64,000 bases of DNA from Burkholderiaceae bacterium. GTDB taxonomy: Bacteria > Pseudomonadota > Gammaproteobacteria > Burkholderiales > Burkholderiaceae_E. Numbering within the stretch: the stretch's first letter is position 1; each line of letters starts with the position of its first letter. The position numbers and the translations under genes were made by a program. Under the pieces are notes generated by a model that made no database searches, was not told the origin of the DNA, and was given only the letters and a program-made list of their open reading frames with translations. Positions 1-8,664 of this stretch are shown in pieces. The stretch is from contig JAMLIS010000002.1 in the NCBI GenBank assembly GCA_023954015.1, forward strand, positions 124,001-188,000, in the 5' to 3' direction.

Positions 1-406
1 GCGAGCGCAGGCGCTCCAGGCCGAGCCGCTCGATGGCACGCGCCACCGCGGTGCGGTCGGCGCGGCCCGGCGACGCACCCACGGGCAGCCGACCCAGCCG
101 ACCGAGCATCACGTACTGTTCGACGGTGAACTCGAAGGCCGCACCCGGGGTCTGCGGGACCCAGGCGACGCACCCGGACAGCTCGCGCCGCGAGTAGTGC
201 GCCAGCAGCCGGCCCGACCATCGCACGTCGCCGGCGATCGGCGGCACGATGCCGAGCAGCGTGCGAAACAGCGTGCTCTTGCCCGATCCGTTCGGACCGA
301 GCACGACGACGATCTCCCCACTGTGCAGCACGAGCTCGATCGGCGCAGTGAGCGCGCGCCGCTGGTATCCGAAGGTCAGCGCACGGGTGCGCAGCAATTC
401 AGCCAT
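1..406 (-). CDS. ABC importer ATP-binding subunit (3' end outside window)
   Basis: This is the nucleotide-binding subunit of a type II (FecCD-class) ABC importer, working at the cytoplasmic face of the inner membrane. The 135 visible residues start MAELLRT and show a Walker A motif GPNGSGKST at residues 37-45 and a Q-loop glutamine near residue 85 (WVPQTPG). The signature motif and Walker B lie beyond the window edge, so the gene is truncated by the window, not broken. The ATG overlaps the stop of the permease gene by 8 bases, so the two are translationally coupled. Family knowledge gives ATPase function; the cargo (molybdate/tungstate is my inference from the neighbours) cannot be read from this subunit. 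Confidence 0.93.
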   Translation of the reverse strand, partial: MAELLRTRALTFGYQRRALTAPIELVLHSGEIVVVLGPNGSGKSTLFRTLLGIVPPIAGDVRWSGRLLAHYSRRELSGCVAWVPQTPGAAFEFTVEQYVMLGRLGRLPVGASPGRADRTAVARAIERLGLERLRS

Positions 407-1445
407 CGCGGGCGCGCGCGAACATCAGCGCGAACAGCACCGGCGCGCCGACCAGCGCGGTGAGCACACCGGGCGGGACCTCGGAAGACCCCAGGCTGCG
501 GCCGATCGTGTCGATCACCAGCATCAGCCAGGCGCCGAGCAGCATCGACACCGGCAGCACGCGCGCGAACGACGCGCCGACGAGCAGGCGCGCGGCGTGC
601 GGCACGACCAGGCCGATCCAGCCGATGACGCCGGCCGCCGCCACCGTCGCGCTCGTCGCCAGCGTCGCGCCGGCCACCAGCGCCGCGCGCAGCACGGGCA
701 ACCGCACACCCAGAGCGTGGACCTCGTCGTCGGACAGCGCGAGCGTATCGGCGCGCCAGCGCATCAGGACGAGCGGCACGATGCCGACGAACCCGAACCC
801 GGCGAGCAGCGCGAGATCGCGTCCGGTGATCGAAGCGAAGCTGCCGAGCAGCCAGAACGTGATCGCGGGCAGTTGCGTGTACGGGTCGGCCAGCGTCTTC
901 ACCAGCGCGATCAGCGCACCGAGCACGCTGCCGATCGCGATGCCGGCGAGCACCAGGCTCAGCGTGCGGTCGTGCATCGGGAGCATCGTGCCCACCGACC
1001 AGACGATCGAGACCGCGACGAGCCCGCCCAGGAACGCGGCACCCTGGATCTCGACCACCGTCCAGCCGAGGAAGATCCCGGCCACCGCACCGAGCGCGGC
1101 GCCCGCCGAGACGCCGAGCAGGTCGGGGGCGGCCAGCGGATTGCGAAAGACCGACTGCAGCGCAACGCCCGAAGCCGCGAGCGCCGCCCCGACCGTCATC
1201 GACGCGAGAATGCGCGGCCCGCGAACCTGCCACAGCACGGTCTCGGCAAGCGGCGCGGAGGCGGCGTCGCCGGTCGGCGAACGACCGGCGAGGATGCGCA
1301 GCACTTCGAAAAGCGAAAGCTCGAAGCGGCCGCTGCCCAGCGCGTAGAGCATCGTCGCGGCCAGTGCGCCCGCGAGCAGCACGAGCACCCAGACCCAGCC
1401 GAGGCGCGGTGCGCGGCGCGGCGACGCCGAAGCGGTTGCAATCAT
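399..1445 (-). CDS. FecCD-family ABC importer permease
   Basis: This 348-residue polytopic inner-membrane protein belongs to the FecCD/BtuC permease family, which forms the channel of type II importers for siderophores, cobalamin, haem or molybdate/tungstate. Visible family features are the first membrane segment (WVWVLVLLAGAL), the block GPRILASMTVGAALAASG, and RNPLAAPDLLGVSAGAALG. The ATG at 1445 is chosen because it overlaps the stop of the binding-protein gene as ATGA and gives the normal family length; an open frame continues 80 codons further upstream but reads as arginine-rich noise. Substrate is not determined by the permease sequence alone. Confidence 0.93.
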   Translation of the reverse strand: MIATASASPRRAPRLGWVWVLVLLAGALAATMLYALGSGRFELSLFEVLRILAGRSPTGDAASAPLAETVLWQVRGPRILASMTVGAALAASGVALQSVFRNPLAAPDLLGVSAGAALGAVAGIFLGWTVVEIQGAAFLGGLVAVSIVWSVGTMLPMHDRTLSLVLAGIAIGSVLGALIALVKTLADPYTQLPAITFWLLGSFASITGRDLALLAGFGFVGIVPLVLMRWRADTLALSDDEVHALGVRLPVLRAALVAGATLATSATVAAAGVIGWIGLVVPHAARLLVGASFARVLPVSMLLGAWLMLVIDTIGRSLGSSEVPPGVLTALVGAPVLFALMFARARDG

Positions 1446-2530
1446 CGCTGCGCGCCGAGCAGCCGTCGGACCTGCGCCATCGACGGGCGACGGTGATACA
1501 GCCACTCGAAGACGTCGACGATGCGCTCGTCGAGCCGGTAGCCGACGAGGCGCGGATGAAAAGCGGCCGACAACCAGACGATACCGACGAAGCGGTTCAA
1601 CGCGGGCGGTGCGTCGAACCAGCCGAACGGCAGGCGCGGAACGAGCAGCACGCGCCCCGCTCGCACCGCCTCGAGGCGCGACCACACCGGGTGCGCCCGA
1701 ACACCGCTAAAGAAGCTCTCGTCGCTGGCGAGGACCCAGTCGGGGCGCCACGAGAGCAACTGTTCGAAGGACACGCGCGCAAGGTTCGGCGCCTGCACCT
1801 GCGCGACGTTCACGGCGCCGACTTCGCCGATTACCTCGGCGTTCAGCCCACCAGCGGCCGCGGTCGCCAGGCCATCGGGGCCGCGCGCGAAATACACGCG
1901 GGGCCGATTGCCCGCAGCGACGCGTGCGCGCAGTTCGCCGGCATCGTCGCGGATGGCACGCACGCCGCGCGCGAGCGACTCCGCGCGCGCGGTCACGCCG
2001 AGCGCGTCGCCCAGCCGGCGAATCGTGTGCTCGGTTCGGGAAAAGGCGCCGTCGTAGACGACGCAGGGCACACCGGTCTGGCGCTGGACCTGTTCGGCCA
2101 GTGAAGCGTAGGTGGGCGCCGCCGAACCGACGTCGACGACGAGCTGCGCGCGCAGCGCGAGCACGGTCTCGAGCCCCGCGGTGGAGCCTCGTCCCGTGAG
2201 GCGCCCGAGCGACGGCAATCGGGCCGCCGCCGGCAGCAGGAACGCGGCCTCGTCGTCGCGCACGCGGCGCGGCCATCCGAGCAGCTTTTCGGGCGCGAGG
2301 CAGTAGACGAAGACCGAGGCCGGCGGACCGGCAGGGAAAACGCGCGCAGGCGTCGAGTCGAGGACGACGGCGCGCTGCGCGTCGTCGCTCAGCGTGCGCG
2401 CAGCGAGCGCGGCGTGCGACCCGGCGGCGGACAGCGCCGCCGCCGGCAGCGCGCCCAGCAGGCGGCGACGCCGCGCGAACGTGTCATCGGGGAGGACCGA
2501 AGCCGTGCTTCGCGAGAATCGCCTGGCCAT
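1442..2530 (-). CDS. TroA/BtuF-type periplasmic substrate-binding protein of the importer
   Basis: The protein (362 residues from the ATG at 2530) is a helical-backbone (class III, TroA/FecB/BtuF-type) solute-binding protein that delivers ligand to the FecCD permease. An arginine-rich n-region followed by LLGALPAAALSAAG looks like a Tat-type export signal. The mature part has the family pattern: a first lobe ending in GLETVLALRAQLVVDVG, the middle helix, and the second lobe with LSWRPDWVLASDESF. The start lies 47 bases inside the end of the upstream ModA-like frame; no in-frame start nearer the signal sequence is visible. In Haemophilus the MolBCA importer of this class carries molybdate/tungstate, which fits the neighbouring ModA-like and ModE-like genes, but iron or cobalamin cannot be excluded. 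Confidence 0.88.
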   Translation of the reverse strand: MARRFSRSTASVLPDDTFARRRRLLGALPAAALSAAGSHAALAARTLSDDAQRAVVLDSTPARVFPAGPPASVFVYCLAPEKLLGWPRRVRDDEAAFLLPAAARLPSLGRLTGRGSTAGLETVLALRAQLVVDVGSAAPTYASLAEQVQRQTGVPCVVYDGAFSRTEHTIRRLGDALGVTARAESLARGVRAIRDDAGELRARVAAGNRPRVYFARGPDGLATAAAGGLNAEVIGEVGAVNVAQVQAPNLARVSFEQLLSWRPDWVLASDESFFSGVRAHPVWSRLEAVRAGRVLLVPRLPFGWFDAPPALNRFVGIVWLSAAFHPRLVGYRLDERIVDVFEWLYHRRPSMAQVRRLLGAQR

Positions 2531-3301
2531 CGGCGGACAGGATAAACCACGCCAAACGCCAGGCCGGCGCCGGTGCATCGCTCATCACCGTAAGACCGTA
2601 ATCGGCGCCGACCGCCAACTCGGGCGGGATCTCCACCGAGACGAGCGCCGGGAAGTCGCGCCGCGCGAGCAGCGCATTGGTGCAGTAGGTGAGGAAGACG
2701 TCGGCCTTGCGCGTTGCGACGAGGTCGCCGTACACGTTACGATCGCGAGGCGGCGGCGGCGAATCGGGGCCGCCCGTGAGTTGCAGCGCCTTGGCCTGGA
2801 GCGCGGCCTGTGCACCGGGCCGCAGCTTTTCGGCGCGGCCGAACAACTGCCACGCGTAGTCGCCGGACGGGTCGGCCTTCGGCGTGGAAGTACCCAGCCG
2901 CACCGACGGATCGAGCATGCGATCGAGCAGGTTGTCGGAGCGCAGTCCGACCTCGCTGCGGGTGATCGCGCAGGCACGTTGCGCGCGAAGACGAGCGGAG
3001 CGACGGCGCGGCCCGCCTGGGCCAGCGCCTGCAGGTGCGCCACGTTCGCCGACGCGGAACCCTGCGCCGGCTCGCCTGCGGCGATGCGCTCCGGCAGCCC
3101 CCGATGCACCGTAGACACGGTCGACCTTCGTGACTCGCGCCCTTCGAACGCGCCGGCCACTTCGTCGAGCGCGGCGCGCAGGCTGCCGGCGGCGTGCAGC
3201 AGAACCGGCTGTGCGGCCGCCGGCGCGGGTGCGACGATCGAGCATGCTGCAAACGACAGCACGACGAGCCAGGGAGCGCGGGACAGCGTCGAAATCGACA
3301 T
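2484..3301 (-). pseudogene. modA-like: ModA-like molybdate-binding protein, disrupted by three frameshifts
   Basis: Reading starts cleanly at 3301 with MSISTLSRAPW, a signal peptide and LLHAAGSLRAALDEVAG, the usual ModA N-terminus. Family-like sequence then jumps frame three times: VDRVYGASG is in a second frame, LPERIAAGEPAQGSASANVAHL returns to the first, and CAITRSEVGLRSDN to the end (TSTPKADPSGDYAW, VFLTYCTNALL) is in the second again. The simplest explanation is one missing base near 3137-3144, one extra C in the run 3098-3102, and one missing base near 2974-2981. Joined, the pieces give a full-length ModA. Either the gene decayed recently or the assembly has local indel errors; the rest of the window shows no comparable frameshifts. 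Confidence 0.82.
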
Positions 3302-3370
3302 CGGTCGAAACCTCCATGCGGGTGTCTGCCAGAATAGACGCGCACTCCTGTCGGATCGATATGTCGCACC

Positions 3371-4465
3371 ATGCATAAGTCCTCCGGTATCGTCGGCGTC
3401 GAGTTCCGTTACGAGTTCTCGCGCGAACCGGCGGCGCATCTTCGCAACACCTTCTTCGACGTGCTCGGCGCGCTGCGCCACGAGGGCTCGATCGCCGCTG
3501 CCGCGCGCACGCTCGGTGTCTCGTACCGCCATCTGTGGGGCTTCCTGAAGGACGAGGAGGTGCGCCTGGGCCGGGCGCTGGTTCACTGGGACAAGGGACG
3601 CGCAGCGCGGCTCACCGAATTCGCCGAGAAGCTGCTGTGGGCCGAGACGCGCATCCGCGCGCGCCTGGCGCCGCAGATCGAGAATCTCGCCTCGGACATC
3701 GGCCGCGAATTGTCGAGTGCATTCAACGACGACGTGCGGATCACCCGCTGCGTGGCGAGCCACGACCTGTCGCTGCCGCTGCTCAAGCGCCTGTGCCAGG
3801 GTCGCGAGCTGCTGTTCGACCTTCGCTTCGAGGGCAGCCTCGGCGCGCTGCAGGCGCTCAACGCGGGACGCTGCGCCTTCGCCGGCATTCACCTGCCGCT
3901 GTCGCGCCCGGAACTGGCCTCACGCGGCTCGCACGTGCATCGCACCTTCTCCCCGCTGCTGCGCGCGCGACGGCACGCGATGCTGCGCGTGGCGCGCCGC
4001 ACGCAGGGGCTTTTCGTCGCGCGCGGCAATCCGTTGCGCATCGGCGGGCTCGACGACCTGCCGCGAGTGCGCTTCGTCAACCGTGCGCCGACCACCGGAA
4101 CGCGCGTGCTGCTCGACGAACTTCTCGAGCGAGCCGGCATCGACGCGGCGTCGATCGCCGGCTACCGGCACGAGGAGGCCAACCATCTGGCGGTGGCGGC
4201 GGCCGTCGCCGCCGGCGCAGCCGACACCGGCTTCGGCATCCAGGCCGCGGCGGCGGGCAAGAGCATCGACTTCGTGCCGCTCGTGGTCGAGGACTACTTT
4301 CTCGTGTGCGAACGCGCGAGCCTGGAGACGCCGGCCGCGCGCGAACTCGTCGCACTTCTGTCGTCGGCGCAGTGGCGCGAGCGGATCGCCGCACTGGCGG
4401 GCTATTCGGCTTCGGGGGCCGGCGAAGTCGTCTCGCCGCAGGCCGCGCTGCCGTGGTACCGCTGA
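3371..4465 (+). CDS. ModE-type HTH regulator with C-terminal binding-protein-like domain
   Basis: This 364-residue protein joins an N-terminal winged helix-turn-helix of the ModE/LysR type (residues about 25-95, with ALRHEGSIAAAARTLGVSY) to a PBP-like ligand domain (about 140-350). This architecture is typical of one-component regulators of molybdate/tungstate uptake, in which the C-terminal half takes the place of the TOBE sensor. It starts 69 bases from the divergent ModA-like gene, so it very likely controls that gene and the importer behind it. I do not see a convincing ModE box in the 69-base gap. The gene ends 32 bases before the convergent mrp stop. Confidence 0.85.
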   Translation: MHKSSGIVGVEFRYEFSREPAAHLRNTFFDVLGALRHEGSIAAAARTLGVSYRHLWGFLKDEEVRLGRALVHWDKGRAARLTEFAEKLLWAETRIRARLAPQIENLASDIGRELSSAFNDDVRITRCVASHDLSLPLLKRLCQGRELLFDLRFEGSLGALQALNAGRCAFAGIHLPLSRPELASRGSHVHRTFSPLLRARRHAMLRVARRTQGLFVARGNPLRIGGLDDLPRVRFVNRAPTTGTRVLLDELLERAGIDAASIAGYRHEEANHLAVAAAVAAGAADTGFGIQAAAAGKSIDFVPLVVEDYFLVCERASLETPAARELVALLSSAQWRERIAALAGYSASGAGEVVSPQAALPWYR

Positions 4466-4497
4466 GGCGATCGCCATCGCCGCGCCGGCGTGCGGTA

Positions 4498-5586
4498 TCA
4501 GGTGTCCTGGAAGACGATATCCGGCACCTTGCCGCTCGTGTCCTGCGCCTTCTCGGCGATCTTCACCGCGATGCGGCGCGCGATCTCGCGGTAGCTCTGC
4601 GCGATCGGCCCGGTCGGGTCGGCGACGACGGTCGGCTTGCCCGAGTCGGCCTGCTCGCGGATGCGGATGTCGAGCGGCAACCCGCCGAGGTATTCGACGT
4701 CGTATTCCTTCGACATGCGCTCGCCGCCGCCTTCGCCGAAGACGTGCTCGACGTGCCCGCAGTTCGAGCAGCGGTGCATCGCCATGTTCTCGATGATGCC
4801 GAGGATCGGGATCCCGACCTTCTCGAACATCTTCAGGCCCTTCTTCGCGTCGATCAGCGCGATGTCCTGCGGCGTGGTGACGATGACGGCGCCGGTGACC
4901 GGGATCTTCTGCGCGAGCGTCAGGTGGATGTCGCCGGTGCCCGGGGGCAGGTCGACGACGAGATAGTCGAGTTCGCGCCAGTTCGTTTCGCGCAGCAACT
5001 GCTCGAGCGCCTGCGTGACCATCGGGCCGCGCCAGACCATCGGCGTGTCCAGATCGATCATGAAGCCGATCGAGCTGGCCTGGATGCCGTGGCCTTCCAT
5101 CGGCTCGAGGGACTTGCCGTCGCGCGACTCGGGCCGTCCGCTGATGCCGAGCATCGTCGGCTGCGACGGACCGTAGATGTCGGCGTCGAGCATGCCCACG
5201 CTCGCTCCCTCGGCCGACAGCGCGAGCGCGAGGTTCACGGCGGTGGTGCTCTTGCCCACGCCGCCCTTGCCCGAGGCGATCGCGACGATGTTCTTCACGC
5301 CGGGCAGCGTCTTCATGCCCTTCTGGACCGCGTGCGCCTCGATCCTCTGGTAGACGTTGGCCGACACGTTGCCGACGCCGGGCAGCGCGCGCAGCGCCGC
5401 AATCGCCTGGCGCCGGATCGACTCGATCTGCGAGCGTGCCGGGTAACCGAGCACGACGTCGACCGACACCTCGGCGCCGTCGACGCGCAGGTTGCGGGCG
5501 GCGCCCGATTCGACGAGGTTCTTCTGCGTGTTCGGATCGACGACGCGCGACAGCGCCAGCTCGACCTGTTCGGTGGTCACGCTCAT
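4498..5586 (-). CDS. apbC: Mrp/ApbC iron-sulfur cluster carrier ATPase
   Basis: This 362-residue P-loop protein of the Mrp/NBP35 family carries and delivers [4Fe-4S] clusters to apo-proteins in the cytoplasm. An N-terminal DUF59/MIP18 domain (residues 1-75) precedes the deviant Walker A GKGGVGKST (106-114), DADIYGPSQPTM and the late CSNC pair that holds the bridging cluster. The ATG at 5586 is preferred over a TTG at 5622 because an extended -10 element (TGC-TAGACT on this strand, 5630-5622) would put the transcript start near 5615, downstream of the TTG. The divergent arrangement with metG is common in betaproteobacteria. Confidence 0.96.
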   Translation of the reverse strand: MSVTTEQVELALSRVVDPNTQKNLVESGAARNLRVDGAEVSVDVVLGYPARSQIESIRRQAIAALRALPGVGNVSANVYQRIEAHAVQKGMKTLPGVKNIVAIASGKGGVGKSTTAVNLALALSAEGASVGMLDADIYGPSQPTMLGISGRPESRDGKSLEPMEGHGIQASSIGFMIDLDTPMVWRGPMVTQALEQLLRETNWRELDYLVVDLPPGTGDIHLTLAQKIPVTGAVIVTTPQDIALIDAKKGLKMFEKVGIPILGIIENMAMHRCSNCGHVEHVFGEGGGERMSKEYDVEYLGGLPLDIRIREQADSGKPTVVADPTGPIAQSYREIARRIAVKIAEKAQDTSGKVPDIVFQDT

Positions 5587-5621
5587 CTGGGGAATCCGGA
5601 AAGCGGGGAGTGGATCGGACA

Positions 5622-5630
5622 AGTCTAGCA
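5622..5630 (-). promoter_or_regulatory. extended -10 promoter element of apbC
   Basis: On the minus strand the sequence reads TGCTAGACT, an extended -10 (TGn plus TAGACT, 4 of 6 to consensus). The transcript would start near 5615 and give a leader of about 29 bases to the ATG at 5586. No good -35 is visible, as expected for extended -10 promoters. Confidence 0.4.
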
Positions 5631-5735
5631 GGCGAGGCGAAGAGGCAGCGCCCGCGCGCGCCGCGGGCAGCGCCCGCCCGCCCTGCGCCGACGCAACGGG
5701 TGCGGGCAGCCCTCCGCGGATGCGGCATACCCCTT

Positions 5736-5744
5736 TGCTAAGAT
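5736..5744 (+). promoter_or_regulatory. extended -10 promoter element of metG
   Basis: The sequence TGCTAAGAT is an extended -10 (TGn plus TAAGAT). Seven bases downstream is the A of the metG ATG at 5751, and there is no Shine-Dalgarno sequence between, so the predicted mRNA is leaderless or nearly so. No -35 match is seen at the normal spacing. Confidence 0.42.
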
Positions 5745-5750
5745 CCGCCG

Positions 5751-7835
5751 ATGAGCGCTCGCACCCTCTTCGTCACGACGGCGCTGCCGTACGCGAACGG
5801 CCCTCTTCACATCGGCCACATCATGGAGTACATCCAGGCCGACATCTGGGTGCGCTTCCAGCGCATGCGCGGACACACGGTGCATTTCGTCGGCGCCGAC
5901 GACGCGCACGGCGCGCCGATCATGATCGCCGCGGAAAAGGAAGGCGTCACGCCGCAGGCCTTCGTCGAACGCATCGCGGCCGGCCGCAAGGCGTATCTCG
6001 ACGGCTTCCACATCGGCTTCGATCATTGGCACAGCACCGACTCGCCGGAGAACGTCGAGCTGTCGCAGTCGATCTACCGCGGGCTGCGCGACGCCGGTCT
6101 GATCGACGTGCGCCCGATCGAGCAATTCTTCGATCCGGTCAAGGGCATGTTCCTGCCGGACCGCTACATCAAGGGTGAGTGTCCGAGTTGCGGCGCGCCC
6201 GACCAGTACGGCGACGCGTGCGAGAACTGCGGCGCCGTCTACGCGGCCACCGAGCTGAAGAACCCGTTCTCGGCGCTCACCGGCGCGACGCCCGAGCTGC
6301 GCGTTTCCGAACATTACTTCTTTCGGCTGTCCGATCCGCGTTGTGTAACGTTCCTGCGAGAATGGACACGTGGCAACGATCGCTGGGGCGAGCCGCGGTT
6401 GCAGCCAGAGGTGCTCGCGAAGGCGCGCGAGTGGCTCGGCGCCGACGCGAACGAAGGCGGCGACGCCGGCAGCCTGGCCGACTGGGACATCTCGCGCGAT
6501 GCGCCGTACTTCGGCATCGAGATCCCCGATGCGCCGGGCAAGTACTTCTACGTCTGGCTCGACGCGCCGATCGGCTACCTGGCGTCGCTGAAGGCGCTGT
6601 GCCGGGAGCGCGGCCTCGACTTCGAGGCGCTGCTGGCCGATCCGGCTACCGAGCAGGTGCACTTCATCGGCAAGGACATCATCTATTTCCACGTGCTGTT
6701 CTGGCCGGCGATGCTGCATTTCGCCGGCCGCAAGACGCCGGACCGGGTGAACGTGCACGGCTTCATCACGGTCAGCGGCGCGAAGATGAGCAAGAGCCGC
6801 GGCACCGGAATCTCGCCGCTGCGCTATCTCGGGATCGGCATGGATCCGGAATGGCTGCGCTACTACCTGGCAGCCAAGCTCAATTCGCACGTGCAGGACG
6901 TCGATTTCGATCCCGACGACTTCCTTGCGCGCGTGAACGCCGACCTGATCGGCAAGTACGTGAACATCGCCAGTCGCGCGTCGGGCTTCGTCACGCGCCT
7001 GTTCGACGGACGCGTGCTGCCCGCCGAAGAGGTCGAGGACGGCGCGCAGCGCGAACGCGCCGCGCGGCTCGCGGCACAGGTGGCCGACGCCTACGAGATG
7101 CGGGAATTCTCCGCCGTGGCGAGACTCGTCATGGCCTACGCCGACGAGATCAACCAGTACTTCGATGCCCACAAGCCGTGGGAGATGGCGAAGGATCCGG
7201 CGCAGCGCGAAGCGCTGCATCGCGTCTGCTCGCGCTGCCTGATCGCCTTTCACCGGCTCACGGTGCTGCTCGCGCCGATGCTGCCGGCCACGGCCGCGCG
7301 CGTGGCCGAACTGTTCGGCACGCCGCCGCTGCGCTGGGAGGATCTCGACGTCACGCCGGGAACCGCCTCCCCCGTGCGCTCGATCGGCCGGTACCGGCAC
7401 CTGCTGAGCCGAGTCGAGGCGAAGCAGCTCGATGCGCTGTTCGACGCGGGCGCCGAGGCGGCGAAGCCGGCGGCGCCCGACAGCGACGCCGGCGCCACGA
7501 TCTCGATCGACGACTTCGCGCGCATCGACCTGCGCGTCGCGCGCATCGTCGATGCGCAGGCGGTGGAAGGTTCGACGAAACTGCTGCGGCTCGAGCTCGA
7601 CGTGGGCGAAGCGCGCACGCGCACCGTGTTCTCGGGCATCCGGGCGGCGTACGAGCCCGCGGCGCTCGTCGGGCGGCTCAGCGTCGTCGTCGCCAACCTG
7701 GCACCGCGCACGATGAGATTCGGCGTGTCCGAAGGAATGGTGCTGTCGGCGTCGGGCGAGGATCCGCAGCAGCCCGGCGCGCTCTATCTGCTCGATGCCG
7801 ACGAAGGCGCGCAGCCGGGCATGAAGATCCGCTGA
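5751..7835 (+). CDS. metG: methionyl-tRNA synthetase
   Basis: This 694-residue class Ia enzyme charges tRNA-Met with methionine using ATP. The HIGH signature is at residues 20-23, the zinc knuckle with CPSC and CENC pairs starts near residue 144, and KMSKS is at 345-349. The anticodon-binding helical domain follows, and the last 110 residues form a C-terminal tRNA-binding (OB-fold) domain containing [11 protein letters not shown] and MRFGVSEGM, which dimerises the bacterial enzyme. Length is as expected for the MetG1 type of proteobacteria. It diverges from apbC and has its own extended -10 promoter. Confidence 0.98.
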   Translation: MSARTLFVTTALPYANGPLHIGHIMEYIQADIWVRFQRMRGHTVHFVGADDAHGAPIMIAAEKEGVTPQAFVERIAAGRKAYLDGFHIGFDHWHSTDSPENVELSQSIYRGLRDAGLIDVRPIEQFFDPVKGMFLPDRYIKGECPSCGAPDQYGDACENCGAVYAATELKNPFSALTGATPELRVSEHYFFRLSDPRCVTFLREWTRGNDRWGEPRLQPEVLAKAREWLGADANEGGDAGSLADWDISRDAPYFGIEIPDAPGKYFYVWLDAPIGYLASLKALCRERGLDFEALLADPATEQVHFIGKDIIYFHVLFWPAMLHFAGRKTPDRVNVHGFITVSGAKMSKSRGTGISPLRYLGIGMDPEWLRYYLAAKLNSHVQDVDFDPDDFLARVNADLIGKYVNIASRASGFVTRLFDGRVLPAEEVEDGAQRERAARLAAQVADAYEMREFSAVARLVMAYADEINQYFDAHKPWEMAKDPAQREALHRVCSRCLIAFHRLTVLLAPMLPATAARVAELFGTPPLRWEDLDVTPGTASPVRSIGRYRHLLSRVEAKQLDALFDAGAEAAKPAAPDSDAGATISIDDFARIDLRVARIVDAQAVEGSTKLLRLELDVGEARTRTVFSGIRAAYEPAALVGRLSVVVANLAPRTMRFGVSEGMVLSASGEDPQQPGALYLLDADEGAQPGMKIR

Positions 7836-7845
7836 AGCAACGTTC

Positions 7846-8346
7846 TCAGCCGCCGGCGTTGATCCGCTTCGGATCCGGCGTGCGGCTGGTTCGCAGCACG
7901 CGTCCTTCGGACGACAGGTGCGCGTGGAACATCTCGGTGTCGGTGCCGGCAGCCGTCTTCACGCGCCACGTCCATACCGTTTCGCGGCGCGCCGGGAAAC
8001 GCTCTTCTTCGTCGGGCTTGCCGAGCAGCCGGCGCAGGTCGTCGCGGCTCATTCCGGCGCGCACGCGCTCGAGCTGCGCCGCCGAGCGCGCATCGGTCAT
8101 GCCGCGATAGCGCCCGTCGGCGCCGATCTCGACCATCCACGTCTCGCTGCCTTCGGGGCCGCGCGAATACTCGAGCACCTGGCTGCCGTCGTTCTCCTCC
8201 CAGATCGTCACCGGCTTGCCCATCAGGCGGCGCACGTCGTCGACGGTCGACACTCCCGGCTGCAACTCCTTCTGCGCGAAGTAGTCGCAGCCGCCCGCGA
8301 AGGCGAGCAGCGCGCACAGCCAGCCGATCCACAACGATCGTCTCAT
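7846..8346 (-). CDS. BamE/SmpA-like lipoprotein
   Basis: This 166-residue protein has a short lipoprotein-type signal (LCALLAFAGGC, a relaxed lipobox with Cys about residue 18) followed by two repeats resembling the SmpA/OmlA (BamE) fold: LQPGVSTVDDVRRLMGKP and VRAGMSRDDLRRLLGKP. Residue +2 after the Cys is Asp, which in E. coli disfavours transport to the outer membrane. Of two ATGs (8352 and 8346) the second is chosen because GGAGG stands 6 bases before it. It is not BamE itself, which is shorter and has one such domain; its role, probably in the cell envelope, is unknown. Confidence 0.8.
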   Translation of the reverse strand: MRRSLWIGWLCALLAFAGGCDYFAQKELQPGVSTVDDVRRLMGKPVTIWEENDGSQVLEYSRGPEGSETWMVEIGADGRYRGMTDARSAAQLERVRAGMSRDDLRRLLGKPDEEERFPARRETVWTWRVKTAAGTDTEMFHAHLSSEGRVLRTSRTPDPKRINAGG

Positions 8347-8475
8347 TCGCATCCTCCGTTTCGGGCGAGTATCGCCGAAGCGCAGGATCGGCCTCCCGCA
8401 GGCGCCTGGTCGGTCCGGACCGCGAGGTACGCGCACGTCGATCGCTTACACTCTCGGGCTGGAGAAGAAGCGGTC

Positions 8476-8664
8476 ATGTACAAGTCCGAAATCACGCAGT
8501 TCCTCGAACAGCTCAAGCAGGAACGTCCCCACGTGGAGCGCGGCCAACGGGAAGGTCGCGCCCTCCTCTGGGACCGCCCGCAGGATCTCGAAACGATGCA
8601 GCGCAATCGGGAATCGCGCGTGCCGAGATCCTCGTACGTGTACTACCCGAAAGACTACACTTGA
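8476..8664 (+). CDS. DUF3460 family small protein
   Basis: This 62-residue hydrophilic protein (MYKSEITQFLEQLK to SSYVYYPKDYT) matches my memory of the betaproteobacterial DUF3460 family, whose function is unknown. It has no membrane segment. A purine-rich GGAGAAGAAG lies just upstream of the ATG. Its TGA stop overlaps the TTG start of scpA (TTGA), so it is the first gene of a coupled pair with the condensin subunit. That arrangement hints at, but does not prove, a link to chromosome segregation. Confidence 0.85.
   Translation: MYKSEITQFLEQLKQERPHVERGQREGRALLWDRPQDLETMQRNRESRVPRSSYVYYPKDYT

Noticed and set aside
5587..5622. A longer N-terminus of ApbC from the TTG at 5622
   Set aside because: An extended -10 element overlaps this TTG, so it would not be within the transcript, and the family start fits the ATG at 5586.
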